Below, piece after piece: positions 1-6,665 of a stretch of DNA of 15,351 bases (position 1 is the stretch's first letter; every line of letters starts with the position of its first letter). The notes beneath the pieces are model-generated. The model saw only the letters and a program-made list of their open reading frames with translations. It was not told where the DNA came from and did no database searches. A program made the position numbers and the translations under genes. Source of the DNA: Burkholderiaceae bacterium (GTDB taxonomy: Bacteria; Pseudomonadota; Gammaproteobacteria; Burkholderiales; Burkholderiaceae); NCBI GenBank assembly GCA_017998575.1, contig JAGOCV010000060.1:1-15351 (forward strand), given 5' to 3'.

Positions 1-972
1 GATGCGCTGGCCGATCTCATACACCGACCACCACGGCACCTCTTTCACGTCGAGCGTGTACGGGTGGAAGATGCGCTGCGCCGTGGCGATGAGATCCTGC
101 ACCGTGATGTTGCGGCTGGCGGCGCGCTCGCCTTCGCCGAGCTTGTCCATCTCCACATAGATGCGCACGAGATAGTCGCCCTCGCGCGGGATCACGAGCA
201 GGTTGCCGGCCTCGGCCGACTGCACGGCCGCCTTGTAGCGGATGTCCGGGAAATCGGTGACGGCCAGCACGTCCATCACCCCCCAGGCCTGGTTGGCCGA
301 ATCGCCTACCAGCTGGCGGCCGATGGACTTGCGCACCGCGCTGCGCGCGCCGTCGCAGCCCACCACATAGCGCGCGCGCAGCGTTTCGATCTGGCCCGCA
401 TGCGCCTCGTCGGTGCGCTCCACGCGCACGGTGACGGGATGATCGGCGGCGCTGTCGTCGATCGAGACGTCAACCAGCCGGCGCGCGTAGTGCGGCTGCA
501 GGCGGCTGGGCGAGTTGCGCATCACGTCGAGGTAGAAGTCGTGCACGCGCGCCTGGTTGAGGATGACGTGCGGAAATTCCGAGAGGCCGTCTTCCGTGTC
601 CTGCACCCGACCATGCCGCACGATGTGGCCAGACTGCGCCTCGTCAGGCTTCCAGAAGGTGACTTCGGTGATCCAGCAGGCCTCCTTCAGTACGCGCTCG
701 CTGAAGCCGAAAGCCTCGAACATCTCCATCGTGCGGCAGGCGATGCCGTCGGCCTGGCCCAGCCGCAGCGGACCATCCTTCTGCTCGACTACGCACACGC
801 TGATGTCGGGGAAGGCGGCGAGCTGCGCAGCCAGCGTCAGGCCGGCGGGGCCAGCACCCACGATGGCGACGTCCACCTGCTGCGGCAACGTGTCAGGGGT
901 GGTCAGGACGTGGGGGGCGGCATCGGCAATGTGCGGATCGCCCGCGCGGAAGCCATTCAGGTGGAATTGCAT
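1..972 (-). CDS. mobA: 3-hydroxybenzoate 4-monooxygenase (MobA-type flavoprotein), N-terminal 324 residues
   Basis: FAD- and NAD(P)H-dependent aromatic hydroxylase of the phenol 2-monooxygenase/PHBH family. It converts 3-hydroxybenzoate to 3,4-dihydroxybenzoate (protocatechuate) in the cytoplasm, feeding ring cleavage. I translated the minus strand from the ATG at 972-970; the frame stays open to the left edge, so the C-terminal roughly 300 residues (the known enzyme is about 640) are missing. Visible motifs are the FAD-binding GAGPAG at residues 39-44, LGQADG at 71-76, FPHVILNQARVHD at 133-145, the second FAD/NAD(P)H motif GCDGARS at 205-211 and VMDVLAVTDFPD at 232-243. From memory the sequence is very close to Comamonas testosteroni MobA (crystal structure known), including D75, H135 and K247, which I recall as substrate-contacting. 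A purine-rich stretch (GAGAG) directly precedes the ATG. It is divergent from the MarR gene at 1135, as in the characterised mobA-mobR pair. A phenol hydroxylase of related specificity is the main alternative. Confidence 0.9.
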   Translation of the reverse strand, partial: MQFHLNGFRAGDPHIADAAPHVLTTPDTLPQQVDVAIVGAGPAGLTLAAQLAAFPDISVCVVEQKDGPLRLGQADGIACRTMEMFEAFGFSERVLKEACWITEVTFWKPDEAQSGHIVRHGRVQDTEDGLSEFPHVILNQARVHDFYLDVMRNSPSRLQPHYARRLVDVSIDDSAADHPVTVRVERTDEAHAGQIETLRARYVVGCDGARSAVRKSIGRQLVGDSANQAWGVMDVLAVTDFPDIRYKAAVQSAEAGNLLVIPREGDYLVRIYVEMDKLGEGERAASRNITVQDLIATAQRIFHPYTLDVKEVPWWSVYEIGQRI

Positions 973-1038
973 CTCTCGTGTCTCTCGTCGTCTGATGGAT
1001 GGGCCGGGACGCCGCCGGCGAAGGGTCGGTCTTTCAAT

Positions 1039-1056
1039 TAATAAGTGAGCTTATTA
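1039..1056. promoter_or_regulatory. Probable MarR-type operator in the mobA-mobR divergent control region
   Basis: Perfect inverted repeat TAATAAG / CTTATTA (7-bp arms at 1039-1045 and 1050-1056) with a 4-nt spacer TGAG, 18 bp in all. It is the only AT-rich island (1031-1060) in a GC-rich region and sits between the divergent mobA and mobR starts. MarR-family dimers typically bind palindromes of about 16-20 bp between their own gene and a divergent target, so this is the best candidate operator. -10-like hexamers overlap its edges on both strands: TATTAT at 1052-1057 (+, towards mobR) and TATTAA at 1043-1038 (-, towards mobA). No good -35 is visible for either. Binding here would block both promoters; release by 3-hydroxybenzoate is inferred from the known MobR. 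Confidence 0.7.
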
Positions 1057-1115
1057 TTGCATCGGATCACGCAGATGTGCAAGCCCCTCATGGCGCAACG
1101 CCGGCAGCATGAGGC

Positions 1116-1134
1116 GCGGCTTACACTGAGCCGC
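1116..1134 (+). promoter_or_regulatory. Inverted repeat enclosing a -10-like hexamer immediately before mobR
   Basis: GCGGCT (1116-1121) and AGCCGC (1129-1134) form a 6-bp inverted repeat that ends exactly at the mobR ATG. The -10-like hexamer TACACT (1122-1127) lies in the 7-nt loop. No Shine-Dalgarno sequence precedes the ATG. If TACACT is the -10, the transcript would start at or within a base of the ATG and be leaderless, and the repeat would be a DNA-level site around the -10 rather than an RNA hairpin. No -35 is recognisable 16-18 bp upstream, so the promoter call is tentative. Confidence 0.4.
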
Positions 1135-1584
1135 ATGAGCAAGACTTTCGAGTTCGAACGCGCGCCCGGTCACCTGGTCAGGCGCGCGCACCAGCTGTCG
1201 GTGGCCATCTTCGCGCAGGAGACGGCGGCGTTCGACATCACCCCGGTGCAGTTTTCGATCCTGAGCGCGCTGATCGACGAGCCCGGTGCCGATCAGGTCA
1301 CGGTGGCGCGTCGCGTCGCCTTCGACGCCGCGACTTCCGGAGCCGTCATCGGCCGTCTCGAATCGCGTGGCCTGGTGCTGCGCGAGGCGGATCCCGACGA
1401 CCGCCGGCGCAAACTGCTGTGGATCACGGACGAAGGCCGGCAGGTGCTGCGCGCCATGCGACGACCGGTGATGCGGGTGCAGGATCGGCTGCTGGCCAAC
1501 CTGTCGGGCAATGAGCGTGAGCAGTTCATGGAACTGCTCACCCGCGTCATCGGCAACGACGACGCGGCGCTGCCGACGCCCTGA
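1135..1584 (+). CDS. mobR: MarR-family transcriptional regulator of the 3-hydroxybenzoate hydroxylase (MobR-like)
   Basis: A 149-residue winged helix-turn-helix repressor of normal MarR size. The N-terminal dimerisation helix covers about residues 10-33. The DNA-binding part runs from TPVQFSILSALIDEPG (36-51) through the recognition-helix region DAATSGAVIGRLESRGLV (64-81) to the MarR wing DPDDRRRK (86-93) and ITDEG (97-101); a C-terminal dimerisation helix follows. The same frame is open upstream to a GTG at 1045 inside the palindrome, but that would add 30 residues with no MarR similarity. The ATG at 1135 gives the family-length protein, and a TACACT hexamer sits 7 nt before it. Divergence from mobA and the shared palindrome support the role of repressor relieved by 3-hydroxybenzoate, as known for C. 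testosteroni MobR. MarR membership is certain; the ligand is inferred from context. Confidence 0.88.
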   Translation: MSKTFEFERAPGHLVRRAHQLSVAIFAQETAAFDITPVQFSILSALIDEPGADQVTVARRVAFDAATSGAVIGRLESRGLVLREADPDDRRRKLLWITDEGRQVLRAMRRPVMRVQDRLLANLSGNEREQFMELLTRVIGNDDAALPTP

Positions 1585-1647
1585 GTCGCACGCGTGCGTG
1601 CCTGCGGCGCCTGCCGCGGCGTGCCCGGCGGCACCGCGGCCGGAGAC

Positions 1648-1653
1648 TAAACT
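1648..1653 (+). promoter_or_regulatory. Possible -10 element for ruvB
   Basis: TAAACT lies in the 93-bp mobR-ruvB gap and is the only AT-leaning stretch there. A transcript starting about 7 nt downstream (near 1660) would have a leader of roughly 18 nt without a convincing Shine-Dalgarno sequence. No -35 is clear. The same gap (1585-1647) holds several short GC-rich inverted repeats, such as GCACGCGTGC at 1588-1597 and GTGCC/GGCAC at 1621-1634. These could be weak hairpins after mobR, but none is followed by a T-run. Confidence 0.3.
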
Positions 1654-1677
1654 AGCCCAGCCCGCAGGCCGCCGCCC

Positions 1678-2742
1678 ATGACCATCCAGACCGACGATTT
1701 CGCCCCGTTCCCCGCGCCCGACAAGCGCGTCGTTTCCGCCGCGCCCGCCTCGCCGAACGAAGAGGCGATCGAGCGCGCGCTGCGCCCCAAGCTGCTGGAC
1801 GAGTACGTCGGCCAGGCGAAGGTGCGCGAGCAACTGGAGATCTTCATCGGTGCCGCGAAGAAGCGCACCGAGGCGCTCGACCACGTGCTGCTGTTCGGAC
1901 CGCCGGGCCTGGGCAAGACCACGCTCAGCCACATCATCGCGGCCGAGCTCGGCGTCAACCTGCGGCAGACCTCGGGCCCGGTGCTGGAGAAGCCCAAGGA
2001 TCTGGCGGCGCTGCTCACCAATCTCGAGAAGAACGATGTACTGTTCATCGACGAGATCCATCGCCTCTCGCCGGTGGTGGAAGAAATCCTCTACCCCGCG
2101 CTGGAGGACTACCAGATCGACATCATGATTGGTGAGGGGCCGGCCGCACGCAGCATCAAGCTCGATCTGCAACCCTTCACGCTGGTGGGCGCCACCACGC
2201 GTGCCGGCATGCTCACCAACCCGCTGCGCGACCGCTTCGGCATCGTGGCGCGGCTGGAGTTCTACACCGCCGAAGAACTGACGCGCATCGTCTCGCGCAG
2301 CGCGCAGCTGCTGCAGGCGCCCACCGAGCACGCAGGCGCTGCCGAGATCGCGCGCCGCTCGCGCGGCACGCCGCGTATCGCCAATCGGCTGCTGCGCCGC
2401 GTGCGCGACTACGCCGACGTGAAGGGCGACGGCACCATCACGCCGGACATCGCGCAGCGCGCACTGGCCATGCTCGACGTCGACCCGCAGGGCTTCGACC
2501 TGATGGACCGCAAGCTGCTCGAAGCCGTGATCCACCGCTTCGATGGCGGCCCCGTGGGCCTGGACAACATCGCCGCCAGCATCGGCGAGGAAGCCGGCAC
2601 CATCGAGGACGTGATCGAGCCCTATCTCATCCAGCAGGGCTACCTGCAGCGCACGCCGCGCGGCCGCGTGGCGACGCTGGCCGCCTTCCGCCACCTGGGC
2701 GTGGCGCCGCCAGCCGCGGCGGGCGGGCTGTTCGCCGACTGA
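1678..2742 (+). CDS. ruvB: Holliday junction branch migration ATPase RuvB
   Basis: A 354-residue AAA+ motor that, with RuvA, drives branch migration of Holliday junctions for RuvC resolution during recombinational repair. In order: N-terminal [11 protein letters not shown] (37-46); Walker [10 protein letters not shown] (74-82); Walker B/DEIH with LFIDEIHRL (122-130); the RuvB-specific [17 protein letters not shown] (143-159); sensor 1/arginine-finger region GATTRAG (171-177); sensor 2 [17 protein letters not shown] (around 226-242); and a C-terminal winged helix with the YLQRTPRGR motif. All family motifs are intact and the length is normal. The first about 25 residues form a family-variable leader ending in an Ala/Pro-rich stretch. 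ruvA and ruvC are not adjacent in this window; ruvB stands alone between mobR and a rhomboid gene, with 95 bp before the next gene. The ATG at 1678 has only a weak purine stretch upstream. Assignment is secure. Confidence 0.97.
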   Translation: MTIQTDDFAPFPAPDKRVVSAAPASPNEEAIERALRPKLLDEYVGQAKVREQLEIFIGAAKKRTEALDHVLLFGPPGLGKTTLSHIIAAELGVNLRQTSGPVLEKPKDLAALLTNLEKNDVLFIDEIHRLSPVVEEILYPALEDYQIDIMIGEGPAARSIKLDLQPFTLVGATTRAGMLTNPLRDRFGIVARLEFYTAEELTRIVSRSAQLLQAPTEHAGAAEIARRSRGTPRIANRLLRRVRDYADVKGDGTITPDIAQRALAMLDVDPQGFDLMDRKLLEAVIHRFDGGPVGLDNIAASIGEEAGTIEDVIEPYLIQQGYLQRTPRGRVATLAAFRHLGVAPPAAAGGLFAD

Positions 2743-2837
2743 TCCCGCGCATCCCCCGAACCGGGCATGGCGGTGCGACCGGCGCCGTGTCATGATTTCG
2801 CACGCCCGCAGGGCCCACAACGACACCGGGGGGAGTC

Positions 2838-4574
2838 ATGAACATCGCGTCCAGCACCGGGCCTGGCTTCGAGCCGACCGAGCCCGGCCCGTTGCCGCAC
2901 GGTTTCGCGCCGATGCAGGCGCAGCCTGCGGCCCGTTCCTTCAACGCCGACAACACCGCCAGCATGAAACGCATCGCCGTGATGCTGTTCATCGTGGGCG
3001 CACCCTTGCTGGCGATCGGCGTGGGCACCTTGCGCAGCGGGAGTGGGGCGGGCTGGATGGTGCTGGCCGGAGGCGCCTTCCTGTGTGCCATCGCCTGGAT
3101 CGTGCTGCGCCAGGCGCGCGACACGCGGCCGGTGGTGGCCGTGGCCGCCGATGGCGTGTTCGCGCGGCAGATCAAGCGGACCGTGCCCTGGAACCTGATC
3201 GCCGATGCCCAGCTGGTGCGCGTGCAGGGTCAATCGTTCATCACGCTCAAGCTCGACCGTGAGGCCGCGGCCGCCACGGGCCTGAACAAGAAGGCGCTGC
3301 AGTTCAGCCTGCAGGCGCTCAAGCCCGCCACGCAGCAAGCCGCCTTCGCGGCCGTGGGCGAGGGCTTGCTGCGTTCCCGTGCCGCGCGCGGCCTGGCCGA
3401 GCCCGAAAGCGTGATGCAGGCCCGCCAGGCCGCCGAGCAGGAAGCGAAACTGGTGGCCATGACGCCCATCACCTGGGGCCTGTACGCGGTGATGGCGCTG
3501 AACGTCGCGGTGTGGCTGGCCAACGTGGCAGCCGGCCTGTCGGCCTTCAGACCGGCGCCGGCCGACCTGTACCGCTGGGGTGCGAACTCCACCTGGGCCG
3601 TGATGCAGCAGGGCGAATACTGGCGCCTCGTCACCGCCACCGTGTTGCACGGCGGGCTGATGCACCTGGGCCTGAACATGCTGGGCCTGTGGGAAGCCGG
3701 GCGGCAGGTGTCGCGCCTCTACGGCAACGCGCAGTTCCTGCTGATCTACTGGGGCAGCGCGCTGGCCGGCAGTGCACTCAGCCTGCATTTCTCGGCACAG
3801 CGCAGTGTGTCGGTGGGCGCTTCGGGTGCGGTGTTCGGTGTGCTGGGCGCCTGGCTGGCCGCGCACTGGCTGCACCGGCGCAGCATGCCGGGGCGCTTCA
3901 GCGGGCAGAGCCTGGGCAGCCTGGTGGTGTTCGTGGGCTATGCGCTGGTGCAGGGCCTGGTCAATCCGGGCATCGACAACGCAGCGCACATGGGCGGTCT
4001 GCTGGCAGGCGCGGGCATGGCGGCCCTGCTGATCGACAACGCGGCCGAGGCCTCGGCGCGAGAGCGGCGCGGATCGCGCATGGCGGTTTCGGTGGTGGTG
4101 CTGGCGTCGGCGGTGGCCGGCCTGGCATTCGCCGCGCGCGGGCAAGGCGTCAACCACGAGGTGGTGTTCTCGATCCAGCAGCAGCTCGGTGGCCTGCTGC
4201 CGCGACTGGATGCGGCCCAGCAGGCCGTGGCGAAAGACGCCCGCGAGGTGCGGGCCGGCCGCATGAGCGAGTCGGCCTTCTTCGATGCCGTGCAGGCCCG
4301 CCATCTGCCCGCGGCCCGCGCGATCGACGGCGAGTTCCGCGCGCTCGACCTGCAGGCGCTGGGAGACGCCGGCACCACGCTGCGCGACATCGCGCGGCTG
4401 TCAGCCGTGTCCACCGAATGGCTGGAGTTGCAGCTGCAGGTGGTGCGCGATCCGGCGGCGGCCCCACCGGCCAGCGGCCAGCGGCTGGCCGCGCTCGGGC
4501 AGGAGATGGCCGACCTGCGTGCGCGGATCAACGAAGCGGGACAGGCCGCGCAGAAAGCGCAGAAAGCACGCTGA
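2838..4574 (+). CDS. Rhomboid-family intramembrane serine protease with extra N- and C-terminal domains
   Basis: A 578-residue inner-membrane protein. The rhomboid core spans about residues 208-400: a first helix near 211-231; EYWRLVTATVLHGGLMHLGLN (260-280) with the conserved His271, His276 and Asn280; the catalytic serine motif GASG with Ser329 (327-330); and the catalytic His384 in AAHMGG. The Ser-His dyad is intact, so an active protease is expected. Before the core lie a proline-rich leader (1-40), two hydrophobic helices (about 45-62 and 72-90) and a soluble segment (about 97-175) that looks like a small PH-like beta domain. After the core come a seventh hydrophobic helix (about 413-431) and an Ala/Gln-rich helical tail of about 145 residues, charged and likely coiled-coil near the end. 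A strong Shine-Dalgarno run (GGGGGGAG, 2828-2835) supports the ATG. The substrate is unknown. It converges with the aldolase gene across 30 bp. Confidence 0.88.
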   Translation: MNIASSTGPGFEPTEPGPLPHGFAPMQAQPAARSFNADNTASMKRIAVMLFIVGAPLLAIGVGTLRSGSGAGWMVLAGGAFLCAIAWIVLRQARDTRPVVAVAADGVFARQIKRTVPWNLIADAQLVRVQGQSFITLKLDREAAAATGLNKKALQFSLQALKPATQQAAFAAVGEGLLRSRAARGLAEPESVMQARQAAEQEAKLVAMTPITWGLYAVMALNVAVWLANVAAGLSAFRPAPADLYRWGANSTWAVMQQGEYWRLVTATVLHGGLMHLGLNMLGLWEAGRQVSRLYGNAQFLLIYWGSALAGSALSLHFSAQRSVSVGASGAVFGVLGAWLAAHWLHRRSMPGRFSGQSLGSLVVFVGYALVQGLVNPGIDNAAHMGGLLAGAGMAALLIDNAAEASARERRGSRMAVSVVVLASAVAGLAFAARGQGVNHEVVFSIQQQLGGLLPRLDAAQQAVAKDAREVRAGRMSESAFFDAVQARHLPAARAIDGEFRALDLQALGDAGTTLRDIARLSAVSTEWLELQLQVVRDPAAAPPASGQRLAALGQEMADLRARINEAGQAAQKAQKAR

Positions 4575-4604
4575 GGCGGCGGCCGGCCGCGCCGCTTCGC
4601 TCCT

Positions 4605-5879
4605 TCACGTGAGCGAACCCCTCGCATCCACGCGGATCACCCGCTCCACCACGCCGTCGGCCAGGCCGCCGCGCACGCCGATCATCTGGTCGTGCAGGTT
4701 GACGGTGGGATCGCAGTGGCCCGGCACCAGCCACACGCAGGCGCCCAGGGCGGGCAGGCCGTCCTCGGTGGTGGCAGGGCGCAGCAGGCCGTGCTCGTCG
4801 CCGCCGTTGGCGAACTGCAGCGCCGGCTGGCCCGGCAACGCGTGCACGCGTGGCAGGCCCGAGTCGATGGCGTGGCTCTTGTGGCCGGCATCGCAGACGG
4901 CATGGCCGGCCTGCACGCTGATCACCTGTGACTTGACGAACAGCGCGTGCTCGAACGCTGGCTGCGCCGCGTCGGCGGTGTTGGCCGCGTAGTCGGCGTC
5001 CATGAAGAGGTACGAGCCGGCCTGCAGCTCGCCATAGACGCCACTGGCCGTTTCCTGGGCGAAGGTTCCGGTGCCCGCGCCCGTCACCAGCGGCACGGTG
5101 AAGCCGGCGGCTTCGATCTGGGTGCGTGTGGTCAGCACGTCGGCCACGGCCCGGCCGATGGCCGCGCGCCGCTCGGCCACGCCGCGCAGGTGCTGCGCAC
5201 GGCCGTGATAGGCCTGCAGGCCGGCCAGGCGCAGGATCGGCAGTTGGGCGATCTCGCGCGCCAGCGCCACGGCGGCCGGGCCCGGAAGCACGCCGCAGCG
5301 GCCCTGGCCGACGTCGATCTCGATGAACACGTCGATGGCGCCGGTGGCGTCGGGCATCCAGGCGGCCAGCGCTTCGGCCAGCCGGTGCACACCCTCGGTG
5401 CTGTCGACGGCGATCGCCAGCCGCCCGCCGCGCGCATCGAGTGCGCGCGCCAGCGCCGCCACGCGTTGCAGCTTGGCCGAAGACACGACTTCGTTGCTGA
5501 TGTAGAGGTTGTCCACGCCGCCGGCGGCCAGCGCTTCGGCTTCGGAAGTTTTCTGTACGCAGACGCCGACGGCACCCGTGGCCATCTGCAGGCGCGCGAG
5601 CACGGCGCTCTTGTGCATCTTGGCGTGCGGACGCAGGCGGATACCGTGGCGCTGCGTGAAGGCGGCCATGCGCGCGAGGTTGCGCTCCATGGCGTCCAGA
5701 TCGATCACCAGCGCCGGCGTGTCGATGGTGTGCACGGGCTGGCCCACCAGCCGGTGCTGCGCCATGGGATCGGCCGGCCAGGGCAGGGGTGCGAGCGCCG
5801 CCGCATCCGCCGGCGGCAGCGTGGTGGGCCCGGCGGTGGGTGCCGCAGTGGGTGCCTGCTGGGTGAGCGTGTCGTTCAT
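4605..5879 (-). CDS. 3-hydroxy-D-aspartate aldolase / D-threonine aldolase family PLP enzyme (BhcC-like)
   Basis: A 424-residue fold-type III (alanine racemase-like) PLP enzyme. The family retro-aldol cleaves 3-hydroxy-D-aspartate or D-threonine to glycine plus an aldehyde, using PLP and a divalent metal. After an Ala/Pro/Thr-rich leader (about 1-44), the barrel starts at IDTPALVIDLDAMERN (52-67). The PLP lysine is K87 in RPHAKMHKS (83-91). Further family motifs are VGVCVQKTSEAEA, VFIEIDVGQGRCG and the near C-terminal metal site PGHCDPTVN, with His388 and Cys389. From memory the similarity is closest to the Paracoccus beta-hydroxyaspartate aldolase BhcC/DHAA rather than to eukaryotic-type D-serine dehydratase. 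No other glyoxylate-cycle (bhc) gene is near, so the substrate is open. The GGGGA about 11 nt upstream supports the ATG at 5879, although the barrel would allow a start near M39. It is last in a minus-strand run, 52 bp after the phosphatase gene. Confidence 0.82.
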   Translation of the reverse strand: MNDTLTQQAPTAAPTAGPTTLPPADAAALAPLPWPADPMAQHRLVGQPVHTIDTPALVIDLDAMERNLARMAAFTQRHGIRLRPHAKMHKSAVLARLQMATGAVGVCVQKTSEAEALAAGGVDNLYISNEVVSSAKLQRVAALARALDARGGRLAIAVDSTEGVHRLAEALAAWMPDATGAIDVFIEIDVGQGRCGVLPGPAAVALAREIAQLPILRLAGLQAYHGRAQHLRGVAERRAAIGRAVADVLTTRTQIEAAGFTVPLVTGAGTGTFAQETASGVYGELQAGSYLFMDADYAANTADAAQPAFEHALFVKSQVISVQAGHAVCDAGHKSHAIDSGLPRVHALPGQPALQFANGGDEHGLLRPATTEDGLPALGACVWLVPGHCDPTVNLHDQMIGVRGGLADGVVERVIRVDARGSLT

Positions 5880-5931
5880 ATGTCGTGTCCCCGTCTTCTC
5901 GTGTGTTCTTGCCGCAGGCCAGGGCAGGCGC

Positions 5932-6573
5932 TCAGGCGGTGGATTCGTCCAGCGTGGTTTCGTCCAGGTGACGCGTGTCGGACCAGCCCACCAGCGTCAA
6001 CCCATCGGGCGTCCAGAGCAGGCGGTTGATGGCGGCGTTGCCCAGCGCCCAGCTGCGCGGCGCGCCCAGTTCCTGGCCGGTGGCGGCGCGGTAGAGCACG
6101 TCCATCACGCCGCCGTGGCCCACCAGCATGATCTGCTCGCCCGGATGCCGCGCGGCGATGGCGTGTGCCGCGGCGACGATGCGGTCGCGGAAGGTGATCA
6201 GGGATTCGCCCCCCTCCGGCGGCGTGAAGTCAGGGTCGCGCCGGCGCCAGCGCAGCGCGTCCTCGGGCCACCGGGCTTCGATCTCGGCGAAGGTCTGCCC
6301 CTCGAAGCGCCCGAAGGCGCGCTCGCGCAGCGCGGGCTCGGCCAGCACGGGCAGGCCGGCCGCTGTGGCCACGGCTTGGGCGGTGGCGTGGGCGCGGCCC
6401 AGATCGCTGGCATAGATGGCGGCCAGTGGCTCGTCGGCCAGGGCGGCGGCCAGACGCTGCGCCTGCCAGCGGCCGGTGTCGTTGAGGGGAATGTCCAGAT
6501 GGCCCTGGATGCGCGTGTCCACGTTCCAGGCCGTTTCGCCATGGCGGACGGCGATGATGCGGGTGGCGTCCAT
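5932..6573 (-). CDS. Histidine phosphatase family protein (phosphoglycerate mutase-like)
   Basis: A 213-residue cytosolic protein of the histidine phosphatase superfamily, which uses a phospho-histidine intermediate. Catalytic features are all present: RHGET at 10-14 with the nucleophile His11, the substrate pocket RIQGHLDIPLN (21-31), SDLGRA with Arg60 (56-61), the acid Glu84 in LRERAFGRFEG (82-92), and VGHGG with the second His153 (151-155). The length and the RIQGHLDIPLN pocket fit the phosphatase-type GpmB/CobC group more than dPGM glycolytic mutase (about 230-250 residues), so an unspecified phosphatase is the safer name. The frame is open nine codons further upstream, but I prefer the ATG at 6573: it gives a normal N-terminus (MDATRIIAVRHGE) and a TAGAAT hexamer lies 7 nt before it. 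It lies 92 bp after the lipoprotein gene and 52 bp before the aldolase gene. Confidence 0.88.
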   Translation of the reverse strand: MDATRIIAVRHGETAWNVDTRIQGHLDIPLNDTGRWQAQRLAAALADEPLAAIYASDLGRAHATAQAVATAAGLPVLAEPALRERAFGRFEGQTFAEIEARWPEDALRWRRRDPDFTPPEGGESLITFRDRIVAAAHAIAARHPGEQIMLVGHGGVMDVLYRAATGQELGAPRSWALGNAAINRLLWTPDGLTLVGWSDTRHLDETTLDESTA

Positions 6574-6580
6574 GGCAGGG

Positions 6581-6586
6581 ATTCTA
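6581..6586 (-). promoter_or_regulatory. -10 element TAGAAT for the histidine phosphatase gene (possible leaderless start)
   Basis: On the minus strand TAGAAT (5 of 6 matches to TATAAT) is followed by 7 nt (CCCTGCC) and then the ATG at 6573. A start site about 7 nt after the -10 would coincide with the A of the ATG, and no Shine-Dalgarno sequence is present. No good -35 is seen 17 bp upstream. This also suggests the phosphatase gene is transcribed separately from the upstream lipoprotein gene. Confidence 0.5.
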
Positions 6587-6613
6587 GGCAGGCCCCGCAC
6601 GTGCCGTGCCTCC

Positions 6614-6663
6614 GCCGGGCGGGGGCGCGGCGCCGCCCGGCCCCCTGAATGGCGCCTTCAGGG
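6614..6663 (-). terminator. Two tandem hairpins downstream of the lipoprotein gene (possible terminator)
   Basis: Just after the lipoprotein stop codon (6668-6666) the minus strand can form a 7-bp stem (arms 6643-6649 and 6657-6663, CCCTGAA/TTCAGGG, 7-nt loop). It can then form a 9-bp GC stem (arms 6614-6622 and 6633-6641, GCCGGGCGG/CCGCCCGGC, 10-nt loop). Neither is followed by a T-run on the minus strand, so a canonical intrinsic terminator is not shown. The position between two genes, with a separate -10 downstream, fits a transcription boundary. Confidence 0.4.
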
Positions 6664-6665
6664 AC

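Noticed and set aside
64..1041. A 325-codon plus-strand open frame over the left end
   Set aside because: It is antisense to mobA, whose frame shows full FAD-binding motifs; the plus-strand product has no recognisable domain.
1045..1134. An upstream GTG start for the MarR gene
   Set aside because: It lies inside the probable operator palindrome and adds 30 residues unlike any MarR N-terminus.
1054..2826. A long open frame on the minus strand (590 codons) opposite mobR and ruvB
   Set aside because: The translation is rich in Arg, Ala, Gly, His and Gln with no domain pattern, and lies wholly antisense to two well-recognised genes; it is a typical GC-rich shadow frame.
2790..4304. A 504-codon minus-strand open frame opposite the rhomboid gene
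   Set aside because: Low-complexity His/Arg/Gly-rich translation with no motif, antisense to a gene with intact catalytic residues.
4579..4590. A 12-bp perfect palindrome GCGGCCGGCCGC between the convergent rhomboid and aldolase genes, considered as a terminator
   Set aside because: It leaves only a 4-bp stem with a 4-nt loop, has no T-run on either strand, and such palindromes are expected by chance in DNA this GC-rich.
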